Origin: Betaproteobacteria bacterium
GTDB lineage: Bacteria > Pseudomonadota > Gammaproteobacteria > Burkholderiales > SG8-39
Reading direction: 5' to 3'
Assembly (NCBI GenBank): GCA_947476535.1
Contig: CANJRC010000003.1
Coordinates: 28,034 to 92,033 of the forward strand
DNA: 64,000 nt
This document shows, in pieces, positions 53,444 to 61,890 of this stretch. The first letter of the stretch is position 1. Each line of letters starts with the position of its first letter. A program made the position numbers and the translations under genes. The notes beneath the pieces are model-generated. The model made no database searches. It was not told the DNA's origin and saw only the letters and a list, made by a program, of their open reading frames with translations.

Positions 53444-54220
53444 ATGACCTATTGCGTCGGCATCCTCCTGGAATCGGGCATGGTATTCGCCTCCGATTCA
53501 CGCACCAACGCCGGCGTCGATCACGTGTCGACCTTCCGCAAGATGAAAGTCTTCGAGCGACCGGGCGATCGCTCCATCGCCATCATGACCTCGGGCAACC
53601 TGTCGGTCACGCAGAATGCGCTGAACCTGCTCGAACTGCAGAGCCGTCACGACGATCCGCACGGCAACATCTGGGCCACGCAGTCACTCTTCGACGTGGC
53701 GTCGCTGCTCGGGGAGAACCTGCGCGAGGTAAGGAAACGCGATGGCGCCTACTTGCAGCAAAACAATATCGACTCCAATGCCTCGTTCATCATCGGCGGG
53801 CAGATCAAGGGCGAGCGCATGCGGCTCTTCCTCCTCTACTCGGAAGGCAACTTCATCGAGGCGACGCCCGAGACCCCCTTCTTCCAGATCGGCGAGACCA
53901 AGTACGGTCGCCCGATCATCGACAGGGTGATCAAGCCCAACTCGACCCTGATGGAGGCGGCCAAGTGCGTACTGGTGTCCTTCGACTCGACCATGCGCTC
54001 CAACGTATCGGTGGGCCTGCCCATCGACATGGCCATGTACGCGCGGGACCAGCTCCGCTTCAGCCTGCAACGACGCATTACCGAGTCCGACGCCTACTTC
54101 TCCATGATCCACACGCAATGGGGAGAAGGCCTGCGCCGCGTTTTCTCGCAACTTCCCGATCCGCAATGGAACGAGGATGGCAGCACGTCGCAGCAGTTCC
54201 AGGGCCAGATCTTCAAATAG
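53444..54220 (+). CDS. Anbu (bacterial proteasome/HslV-like Ntn-hydrolase)
   Basis: MTYCVGILLESGMVFASDSRTNAGVDHVSTFRKMKVFE: Thr after Met, Asp in SDSRTN, Lys in RKM; gene neighbourhood matches Anbu operons. Confidence 0.92.
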   Translation: MTYCVGILLESGMVFASDSRTNAGVDHVSTFRKMKVFERPGDRSIAIMTSGNLSVTQNALNLLELQSRHDDPHGNIWATQSLFDVASLLGENLREVRKRDGAYLQQNNIDSNASFIIGGQIKGERMRLFLLYSEGNFIEATPETPFFQIGETKYGRPIIDRVIKPNSTLMEAAKCVLVSFDSTMRSNVSVGLPIDMAMYARDQLRFSLQRRITESDAYFSMIHTQWGEGLRRVFSQLPDPQWNEDGSTSQQFQGQIFK

Positions 54221-54269
54221 CCCTCCCGGCGCGCGGCTCCCGCCCGCAGCAGAGCCATAGGGCTATGCC

Positions 54270-57200
54270 ATGACCATTCGCGTCGCCCTGCACCATGTCA
54301 CGCGCTACCAGTTCGACCGCGCCGTTGCGCTGTCACCCCACGAAGTGCGGCTGCGCCCGGCGCCACACTGCCGCACGCCCATACACAGTTACTCGTTGCA
54401 GGTGAAGCCCGAGGCACACTTCATCAACTGGCAGCAGGACGCCTACGGCAACTACATCGCACGACTGGTGTTCCCGGAGCCTTCCAGGGTGCTGGAGATC
54501 GCCGTCGACGTCGTCGCCGACATGACGGTGATCAATCCCTTCGATTTCTTCGTCGACGCCTGGGCGGAGACGTTCCCCTTTCCGTATCCGGAGCAGATGG
54601 CGACTGAACTGGCGCCTTACCTCGTGCGGGAGGCCGCGGGTCCGTTATTCGCGAAATGGCTAGAGGGCTTTCGCAAAAGCGGCTTCAAGCCGGGGATGCA
54701 GATTGTCGATTTCCTGGTGCTGATCAACCAGCGCCTGCAGTCGGAGATAAGGTACCTCGTGCGGATGGAGCCAGGCATCCAGACCCCGGACAAGACGCTC
54801 GAGGTCGGCCAGGGCTCCTGCCGCGACACCGGCTGGCTGCTGGTGCAGATCCTGCGCCACATGGGACTCGCCGCGCGCTTCGTCTCCGGATACCTCGTCC
54901 AGCTTACCGCTGATGTGAAACCTCTGGAGGGCCCCTCAGGCCCGTCTGCCGACTTCACCGACCTGCATGCATGGGCCGAGGTCTATATTCCCGGTGCCGG
55001 CTGGGTCGGACTCGATCCCACGTCCGGGTTGCTCGCGGGAGAAGGTCATATTCCGCTGGCCTCCACCGCGTTTCCGTCCAGCGCCGCACCAGTCACCGGC
55101 TTCACCGACCCCTGCGAGTCGGAACTCCAATTTGAAATGACGGTGACGCGCATCCACGAGGACCCGCGCGTCACGCGACCTTACACCGACATCCAGTGGC
55201 AGGCCATCGATGCGCTCGGCCACCAGATCGACTCGGAGCTCGATGCCGGCAATGTACGCCTGACGCACGGTGGCGAACCCACCTTCGTGTCGGTGGACAA
55301 CATGGACGGGCCGGAATGGAGCATCACCGCGCTTTCCCCCGAAAAGTGGAAGCTGGCCGAGGAGCTGGCGTGGCGGCTGTGCAATCGCTTCGCGCCGGGC
55401 GGCCTGCTCATGTACACGCAGGGCAAATGGTACCCGGGCGAGCCCGTGCCGCGATGGGCGCTGCCCATCGTCTGGCGCGCCGATGGCGCGCCGCTCTGGA
55501 AGGACACCTCGCGCATCGCGCGTGAATCTGACCGATCCGTGATCGCCAACACGGATGCCACGCGCTTTGCAGCCGCGCTGGCTGCGAGGCTTGGCCTCGC
55601 ACCGGAACACGTCATTCCCGCCTTTGAGGACCCGCTGCCGGTCCTGTACGGAGAGCACAACCTGCCCATCAACATCGACCCTGTCACGGCGAAACTTTCT
55701 GAACATGAAGAGCGCGGTCGCGTGCTGCGCGTGCTCGAGCGCGGACTGGAGCAAATGGCGGGCTACGTGCTGCCGCTACGGGCGCGCGCACAGGAATCGG
55801 GCGCGTCAAAAAGTACCGGGGACGACACGGAGACGACATGGGAGAGCTCCGCGTGGCCGCTCAAGCGCGAGCGCTTGTTCCTGCTCGCCAGCACCCTGCC
55901 CCTGGGGGTACGGCTGCCCTTGACGTCCCTTCCCGAGGTCCAGCCCGGCGATGCCGAAGCCGAGCACGACCGCGATCCGTTTTCCGAACGCAGCGACCTG
56001 CACAATGCCCATGAACAGGTCGAGAAAAAACGCCACACGCGCGGACCGCTTGCGCCACGCAAGGGGCAGCCCGCTCCCCGCGATGTGATCCGCACGGCGC
56101 TCTGCATCGAGGTCCGCCAGGGCCGGCTGTACGTATTCATGCCGCCACTCAAGCGTGCCGAGGACTTCATCAATCTTGTCGCTGCCATTGAAGTCACCGC
56201 GGCAGAACTGGGGTTTTCTCTGCGGCTGGAGGGTTACACGCCCCCCGTCGATCCACGCCTAAAGGTGCTCGCGGTTACCCCCGACCCGGGCGTGATCGAA
56301 GTCAACATCCACCCGGCGCACAGCTGGGCGGAGATGGTGGAGAACACAAACGCCATCTACGCCGATGCGCGCCAGTGCCGACTGGGCACCGAGAAGTTCA
56401 TGCTCGATGGGCGCCACACCGGCACCGGTGGCGGCAACCATGTCACGCTGGGCGGCAAGACGACGGCCGACAGCCCTTTCCTGCGCCGCCCCGATTTGCT
56501 CAAGAGCCTCATCACCTACTGGCAGAACCATCCCGCGCTGTCCTACATCTTTTCCGGACAATTCGTCGGGCCGACCAGCCAGGCACCGCGGGTCGATGAG
56601 GCGCGCGACGACAATCTCTACGAACTGGAGATCGCCTTCCAGCAGATGGACCTCATGCTGAAGTCGGGCGAGGAAAGCGCCAAACCCTGGCTGGTGGACC
56701 GGCTGTTGCGCAACCTGTTGGTGGACCTAACCGGCAACACCCATCGCGCCGAGTTTTCCATCGACAAGCTCTACTCGCCCGATGGCGCCACCGGACGACT
56801 GGGCCTGCTGGAATTTCGCGCCTTCGAGATGCCGCCGCACCCGCAGATGAGCCTCGCCCAGATGCTGCTCCTGCGAGCGCTGGTGGCGCGCTTTTGGAGG
56901 ACCCCCTATCAGGGCCGCCTCGTGTATTGGGACACCGCGCTGCATGATCGGTGGATGTTGCCGCATTTCATCGAGAACGACCTGCGCGATGTGCTGCGTG
57001 AACTGCGCTCGGCTGGCTATGCCATCGACGATGCGTGGTACGCGCCCTTTCTCGAATTCCGTTTTCCTCGCTACGGCTCGGTCGTCTATGAAGGGGTTCA
57101 ACTGGAGCTGCGCCAGGCGATCGAACCCTGGCATGTCATGGGCGAGGAGATATCAGCCGGAGGCACGGCGCGCTATGTCGACTCATCGGTCGAGCGCCTG

Positions 57201-57605
57201 CAGATCAAAGTTTCGGGCATGATCGGCACACGCCACATCGTCACGTGCAACGGCCGTGCCGCACCGCTTGCACCCAGCGGCATTCAAGGCGAATTCGTAG
57301 CCGGCATCCGCTATCGCGCCTGGAATCCGCCCTCGGCCCTGCACCCGAGCATCGGCATCCATTCACCGCTGGTGTTCGACATCGTCGACACCTGGAACAA
57401 GCACTCCATCGGCGGTTGCACCTATCACGTGGTGCACCCGGGTGGGAGAAATTACGACACCTATCCCGTCAATGCCAATGAAGCCGAAGCACGCCGTTTC
57501 GCCCGTTTCTGGGAGCACGGGCATACGCCTGGGCCCATGGAAGTCGCCCGGGAGCCCGTGAATCATGCCTTTCCGATGACCCTGGACCTGCGTCGTCTTC
57601 CATAA
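54270..57605 (+). CDS. Large transglutaminase + DUF2126 protein
   Basis: N-terminal TRYQFDRAVALSPHEVRLRPAPHCRTPI, EVGQGSCRDTGWLLVQILRHMGLAARFVSGYL, HAWAEVYIPGAGWVGLDPTSG; 1111 aa; LTHGGEPTFVSVDN and GGGNHVTLGGKT. Confidence 0.92.
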   Translation: MTIRVALHHVTRYQFDRAVALSPHEVRLRPAPHCRTPIHSYSLQVKPEAHFINWQQDAYGNYIARLVFPEPSRVLEIAVDVVADMTVINPFDFFVDAWAETFPFPYPEQMATELAPYLVREAAGPLFAKWLEGFRKSGFKPGMQIVDFLVLINQRLQSEIRYLVRMEPGIQTPDKTLEVGQGSCRDTGWLLVQILRHMGLAARFVSGYLVQLTADVKPLEGPSGPSADFTDLHAWAEVYIPGAGWVGLDPTSGLLAGEGHIPLASTAFPSSAAPVTGFTDPCESELQFEMTVTRIHEDPRVTRPYTDIQWQAIDALGHQIDSELDAGNVRLTHGGEPTFVSVDNMDGPEWSITALSPEKWKLAEELAWRLCNRFAPGGLLMYTQGKWYPGEPVPRWALPIVWRADGAPLWKDTSRIARESDRSVIANTDATRFAAALAARLGLAPEHVIPAFEDPLPVLYGEHNLPINIDPVTAKLSEHEERGRVLRVLERGLEQMAGYVLPLRARAQESGASKSTGDDTETTWESSAWPLKRERLFLLASTLPLGVRLPLTSLPEVQPGDAEAEHDRDPFSERSDLHNAHEQVEKKRHTRGPLAPRKGQPAPRDVIRTALCIEVRQGRLYVFMPPLKRAEDFINLVAAIEVTAAELGFSLRLEGYTPPVDPRLKVLAVTPDPGVIEVNIHPAHSWAEMVENTNAIYADARQCRLGTEKFMLDGRHTGTGGGNHVTLGGKTTADSPFLRRPDLLKSLITYWQNHPALSYIFSGQFVGPTSQAPRVDEARDDNLYELEIAFQQMDLMLKSGEESAKPWLVDRLLRNLLVDLTGNTHRAEFSIDKLYSPDGATGRLGLLEFRAFEMPPHPQMSLAQMLLLRALVARFWRTPYQGRLVYWDTALHDRWMLPHFIENDLRDVLRELRSAGYAIDDAWYAPFLEFRFPRYGSVVYEGVQLELRQAIEPWHVMGEEISAGGTARYVDSSVERLQIKVSGMIGTRHIVTCNGRAAPLAPSGIQGEFVAGIRYRAWNPPSALHPSIGIHSPLVFDIVDTWNKHSIGGCTYHVVHPGGRNYDTYPVNANEAEARRFARFWEHGHTPGPMEVAREPVNHAFPMTLDLRRLP

Positions 57606-57843
57606 TAACCCTAGTTTTTTCATGTGGTTGCGCATAAATGCGGGCCGCAATCTGGGCGCCAGCCCGGATTAGTTAGCTCCCCGACCAATTCCGCGCTCGA
57701 CCGTAGGACCGACTTCCGGATATCCTAATCGCGTACGGTCGTGCGATTGTGCAACCTATGACCTCACGGGGTTGCACCCTCGGCCATGACGGTGGACAAT
57801 CCGCATCCCCGCAAGTCAGTCCTGTCCTGGGAGGGAACTGAAG

Positions 57844-58287
57844 ATGGCGGCAAGCACGCTCGAAGCAGGCCAAGTTGAATCGGCAAGAATCGTAGCCGGC
57901 ATGGCTACTCTCGGGACACTCATCAGCGTCTATGGCAGCCTGGTCATCATCGATGCCTTGGTCGCGGCCATGGGTTTCAGCAGTGTGCCGTTCGACGTGG
58001 GTCCACCCATGCCGCGCAACTGGTTCCCCAATGTTCTGGTCGGCTTGTCCATCACCGGTTGCGGCTTCATCGCGCGTTTGAGTGCGTGCAAGAAAAACCT
58101 CTCGTGGGCAGCCATGCTGGGCCTGTTCCTGGCCCTTGGTGCAGTCTATGAAATCGTGCTGCTCGACAAGCTGTACGCATACGAAGGGCGTCCAGCCCTG
58201 AGCGCAACCGACGGTGTGAGCTCGCTCCAGGACCGCCTCGATCGCGCCTATAGCAGCACGCTCCGCGTTCAAATCCCGGCCCGCTAG
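57844..58287 (+). CDS. Hypothetical membrane protein (147 aa)
   Basis: About three hydrophobic stretches; GGGAGGGAACTGAAG RBS-like sequence upstream of ATG; no family recognised. Confidence 0.6.
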   Translation: MAASTLEAGQVESARIVAGMATLGTLISVYGSLVIIDALVAAMGFSSVPFDVGPPMPRNWFPNVLVGLSITGCGFIARLSACKKNLSWAAMLGLFLALGAVYEIVLLDKLYAYEGRPALSATDGVSSLQDRLDRAYSSTLRVQIPAR

Positions 58288-58473
58288 ACCTCTGCATCGG
58301 CGGCCTCGCCGGGCACGCCTCCGCCCACGGCCAAGTGCCCCAGCTGATCAATCGAGGCGCTAGGTGACGCAATTGATCACCCAGCCAGCCACGTCACGTA
58401 TAAATACGCCTGCTTGTGTTGCTGTATCTATTTGATTTTTAATATATAAATGTATTACTCGCATCAGACCCCC

Positions 58474-58490
58474 CCGGCCCGATCCTTGCT
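58474..58490 (+). promoter_or_regulatory. Sigma-54 (-24/-12) promoter upstream of pilA
   Basis: CCGGCCCGATCCTTGCT: GG (58476-58477) and GC (58488-58489) separated by 10 nt, about 45 nt before the pilA start. Confidence 0.72.
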
Positions 58491-58533
58491 CAAACTATAA
58501 GTGCGCAATCGCGCAATCATATAAAGGGAGTTC

Positions 58534-58947
58534 ATGAAGACAATCCATAAGGGCTTTACGCTGATCGAGCTGATGATCGTCGTTGCGATCATTGGCATCT
58601 TGGCTGCAGTCGCATTGCCGGCCTATCAGGACTACACGATCCGCGCCAAAGCGTCCGAGCTGATCCTCGCCGCCTCCGGTTTCCGTACCTCGATCTCGGA
58701 GAAGTACCAGACGGATCCGGGCGGCTCGGCATCCATGGGCGTTGGACTCACCGTCAACGTTGTCGGCAAGATCTCTGGCGGTAGCGTCACCGACGCCGGC
58801 ACGATCACCATCTTGGGCAGCTCGGCCAGCACGTCCACTGGCGCGGCCATCACCATCACCATGACGCCCGCCACGGCAACCGGTGGCGCACTGACCTGGT
58901 CCTGCGTCGGCACGCCTTCGAAGTACCTGCCTGCAACCTGCCGCTAA
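58534..58947 (+). CDS. pilA: Type IV pilin (PilA family)
   Basis: [34 protein letters not shown] class III signal peptide; C-terminal Cys pair [14 protein letters not shown]. Confidence 0.95.
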   Translation: MKTIHKGFTLIELMIVVAIIGILAAVALPAYQDYTIRAKASELILAASGFRTSISEKYQTDPGGSASMGVGLTVNVVGKISGGSVTDAGTITILGSSASTSTGAAITITMTPATATGGALTWSCVGTPSKYLPATCR

Positions 58948-58966
58948 TCCGGCCAGTTGCTGCAAC

Positions 58967-58993
58967 AGCCCCTCTTCGGAGGGGCTTTTTTTT
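58967..58993 (+). terminator. Rho-independent terminator after pilA
   Basis: AGCCCCTC-TTCG-GAGGGGCT perfect stem with UUCG loop followed by a T-run. Confidence 0.92.
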
Positions 58994-59035
58994 GCCCCCG
59001 CTAGACTACGCCTGGGACTGCAATGCGTGCCCGAC

Positions 59036-61150
59036 CTACGGCAATGGCTGGCCCACCAAGAATGACTCTGCTGCCTCCCCGGCCAGGTAACGCTGCCACA
59101 GGGTCTCGAATGCCCGTTCAATGTCGCGGGTGAATCGAGGCGTATCGAACAGCGGCAGTCGCTCACGTGGAACCAGCACGGCGCGCATGCGCGAAAGCTC
59201 ATCAGGGTTGCAAGCCAGGCGCACGGCCAGTGCCTCATAGGCCAGCTCGCTGGTACACACCAGTTCGGGAAGACCAACCGCCGATACCAGGCTTGCCCCC
59301 ACCCGCGCAGGAAAAGCGTCCCCCGGCCTCGTGACGACCGGCACGCCAGCCCACAAGGCATCGGATGCGCTGGTATGCGCGTTGTAGGAAAAGGTGTCTA
59401 GAAACAAATCAGCCCGCGACAGTCGTGCCAGGTGCGCGGGCTTGGCCATGGTCGCGCCAAAGATAATGCGCTCGCCACCGACGCCCAGGCGAACCGCCTC
59501 GCGCCTGAGGTTGTCGCAGGCCGTCGCATTGCTGCCATACAGCCACAGGACACTGCCCGGAACCCGGAACAGGATGCGCATCCACAGGCCGAATACGTCG
59601 GGTTCGATCTTTCGTACATGGTTGAAACACGCGAAGACGAAACCGGACACAGGCAACCCGAGTTCACCCCGGGATGGAACGTCCGCTGCAATCGCCTGCC
59701 GGTGATCGTTGACCTGGTAGGCATGCGGCATCCACACCAGCTTCTCGAAGAACTGGCCGGCCGACTCCTTCGGCGCCACCACGCGATCGACGATCGCGTA
59801 GTCGTTCAGGCCGGGTCCGGTCGATGCCGGGTAACCCAGCCACGCCACCTGAATCGGCGCGGGCCTTAGCGCAAGAATCTCCGGCCGCGCATCGAAGGTA
59901 AAACCCATCAGGTCGATGAGTATATCGATCCCGTCCTCTCGTATTCGCGCCGCGGCATCGCGAGTGGACAGGCGGCGCAGGTCGACGAAGCGATCTATCG
60001 ATGCCACGGCTCGCCGGTGATACTCGCTGCCATCAGCGTTGCCGATGGAGTAGCCGAAGACCTCGAAACGACTCCGGTCGTGCAATCCGAAAAAACTTCC
60101 CAGCAGGTGCATCATCGGATGACTGTTGAAATTGGCCGAGAGATAACCCAGGCGCAGCCGTACACCGCCGGCAGGTCCCCGGCGGTTCGCGGCGGGAAGC
60201 GCGACACCGACGCTGCGACGAATGTCCTCCGCGTAGCGCCGCGTAAATGTGTCGCGCAGCGCCTGCGGCAGCGGATATTCGTAAGTGGTCAGGGGGCTGA
60301 GCCCCGCAGGGATCGCATGGCCGGGACCGCCGGCGCGCAGCTCGCCCGACGTTGCGCCCGATGTTGCGCCCGATGTTGCGCCCGATGTTGCGCCCGATGT
60401 TGCGCCCGATGTTGCGCCCGATGTAGGCCCCGATGGATCGTCCGCTCGCACGGCGCAACGCTCAAGAATTCCTCGCAGTAAAAGCACATCCTCATCGCGA
60501 TGACGCCAGTCACAGGCCCAGGTCCTGATGAGCAGCAGCTTGATGCGCAACGCGACGTCAGCCGGGGCGAGCGCCGAGGCGCGCTCAGCCAATGGCAGGG
60601 CGTCGTCCAAACGCCCGGCTTCGAAGCAAGTGTCGGCCTTCAGCGCCAGCGCGTCGACGCGATCCGGATGGGACGCCAGCACGGCATCCAGCGCCTCGAT
60701 CGTTTCCTCGTGGCGCTGGCGCGATGCGAGGACGAGCGCCAGATTGAATCGGAAGTCGGCTTGCTCGGGCGCCAGCCGGACGGCATTTCGCGCATGACGC
60801 TCCGCACCTTCAGCGTCGCCACCGGCACGCAGCACTTCCGCGTAATTGGCATGAAGAAACGCGACCTCGGGCGCCAGCGCCACCGCACGGGCGAGCAGCC
60901 GAGCCGCTTCGTCATTGCGCGCACTCTGATGGCAGACCAGCCCAAGGAACTGCAGCGCTTCGACGGCATCCGGGTCCAGGCTCAGGCGTCGGCGCAAGCG
61001 CTGCTCGGCTTCATCGCCGCGACCGGACTGAACGAGCAGCGGTATGTCGCTCAGATCCGCTTCGTCGGGACTGCGTGCCCCTTCGCCCGCTGACACATCG
61101 GATTTCCCGCGCCGGGCCCACTTCGACAACCAAGCACCGAAGTTCAGCAA
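59036..61150 (-). CDS. TPR protein with GT41 O-GlcNAc transferase (SPINDLY/OGT-like) domain
   Basis: N-terminal TPR repeats; GYLSANFNSHPMMHLLGSFF, IQVAWLGYPASTGPGLNDYAIVDRVVAP, FACFNHVRKIEPDVFGLWMRIL, LFLDTFSYNAHTSASDALWAGVPVVTRPG. Confidence 0.9.
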   Translation of the reverse strand: MLNFGAWLSKWARRGKSDVSAGEGARSPDEADLSDIPLLVQSGRGDEAEQRLRRRLSLDPDAVEALQFLGLVCHQSARNDEAARLLARAVALAPEVAFLHANYAEVLRAGGDAEGAERHARNAVRLAPEQADFRFNLALVLASRQRHEETIEALDAVLASHPDRVDALALKADTCFEAGRLDDALPLAERASALAPADVALRIKLLLIRTWACDWRHRDEDVLLLRGILERCAVRADDPSGPTSGATSGATSGATSGATSGATSGATSGELRAGGPGHAIPAGLSPLTTYEYPLPQALRDTFTRRYAEDIRRSVGVALPAANRRGPAGGVRLRLGYLSANFNSHPMMHLLGSFFGLHDRSRFEVFGYSIGNADGSEYHRRAVASIDRFVDLRRLSTRDAAARIREDGIDILIDLMGFTFDARPEILALRPAPIQVAWLGYPASTGPGLNDYAIVDRVVAPKESAGQFFEKLVWMPHAYQVNDHRQAIAADVPSRGELGLPVSGFVFACFNHVRKIEPDVFGLWMRILFRVPGSVLWLYGSNATACDNLRREAVRLGVGGERIIFGATMAKPAHLARLSRADLFLDTFSYNAHTSASDALWAGVPVVTRPGDAFPARVGASLVSAVGLPELVCTSELAYEALAVRLACNPDELSRMRAVLVPRERLPLFDTPRFTRDIERAFETLWQRYLAGEAAESFLVGQPLP
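60345..60440. repeat. 12-bp in-frame tandem repeat (CCCGATGTTGCG), 6 near-identical plus 2 degenerate copies
   Basis: Variant copy at 60345-60356, five perfect copies 60357-60416, degenerate copies 60417-60440; encodes (SGAT)n in the minus-strand OGT ORF. Confidence 0.93.
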
Positions 61151-61198
61151 ACCGATCGCTCGCCGGCACGACGCATGGGGAGGTGTCCGGGGAGAATG

Positions 61199-61762
61199 CT
61201 AACGATAAAATGCATCCTTCAATGGCACCGCCGGCGGGAACACCACGTCGCGCCCGTCCTGGGTGCGATCGTTGCCTTCAATGGCAAGCATGCGGTTGCC
61301 TGTATGCGGCGCCCCGACACGAAGCAGCACGAGCGGAGTATTGCCGCTCGACTGAAACGAATAGTAGGCACCGCGCGGAACCAGCAGGCCCTGGTTTCTC
61401 CCGAAGGAGCCGATGCGCCCCTTGGGCCCGAAGAACGTCGCCTCTCCGTCCAGGATGACGAAGGAGTGGTCTTCCTCGGTATGTGTGTGCAGGTAGTTCT
61501 CGCCACCCGCCGCATAGCACTTGATCACGACCTGCAGCCGGTCGGTCGCCGCCAGCACAAAGTCGCTGCGCCCCTGTGCCAGCAGCGCCGTGGCCACCGT
61601 GAAGGCCTGCGGCATCGGATCGCCCTCACACTGGTCGCTATAAATGGGCAGGTTGCCGAGGCCGAAATGCTGCGGCTCGGGCACGGCATGCGTGCCATCC
61701 GCACTCAAGGGCATCCTGCGGCCGAATTGCAGGACCTTGCGGTTATCTCCCGATTCACTCAT
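61199..61762 (-). CDS. Cupin domain protein
   Basis: GGENYLHTHTEEDHSFVILDGEATFFGPKG...LLVPRGAYYSFQSSGNTPLVLLRVGAP. Confidence 0.82.
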   Translation of the reverse strand: MSESGDNRKVLQFGRRMPLSADGTHAVPEPQHFGLGNLPIYSDQCEGDPMPQAFTVATALLAQGRSDFVLAATDRLQVVIKCYAAGGENYLHTHTEEDHSFVILDGEATFFGPKGRIGSFGRNQGLLVPRGAYYSFQSSGNTPLVLLRVGAPHTGNRMLAIEGNDRTQDGRDVVFPPAVPLKDAFYR

Positions 61763-61890
61763 GTTCCCTCCTTGCCGGTATCGAAGCGCTGCGTACACAA
61801 AGCCTAGCAGAATTGTCCGTATTTCACCGCAGTCCGGGAAACACGCGAGCATTGCTAGAATGCCCGTACCCTATCGCAAGGAGCACAAGC

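Noticed and set aside
60345-60440. Possible CRISPR array
   Set aside because: Units are 12 bp directly adjacent with no spacers, and lie inside a coding frame.
60017-60481. Plus-strand ORF with CARC repeats
   Set aside because: Produced by the SGAT-encoding tandem repeat read antisense; no other support.
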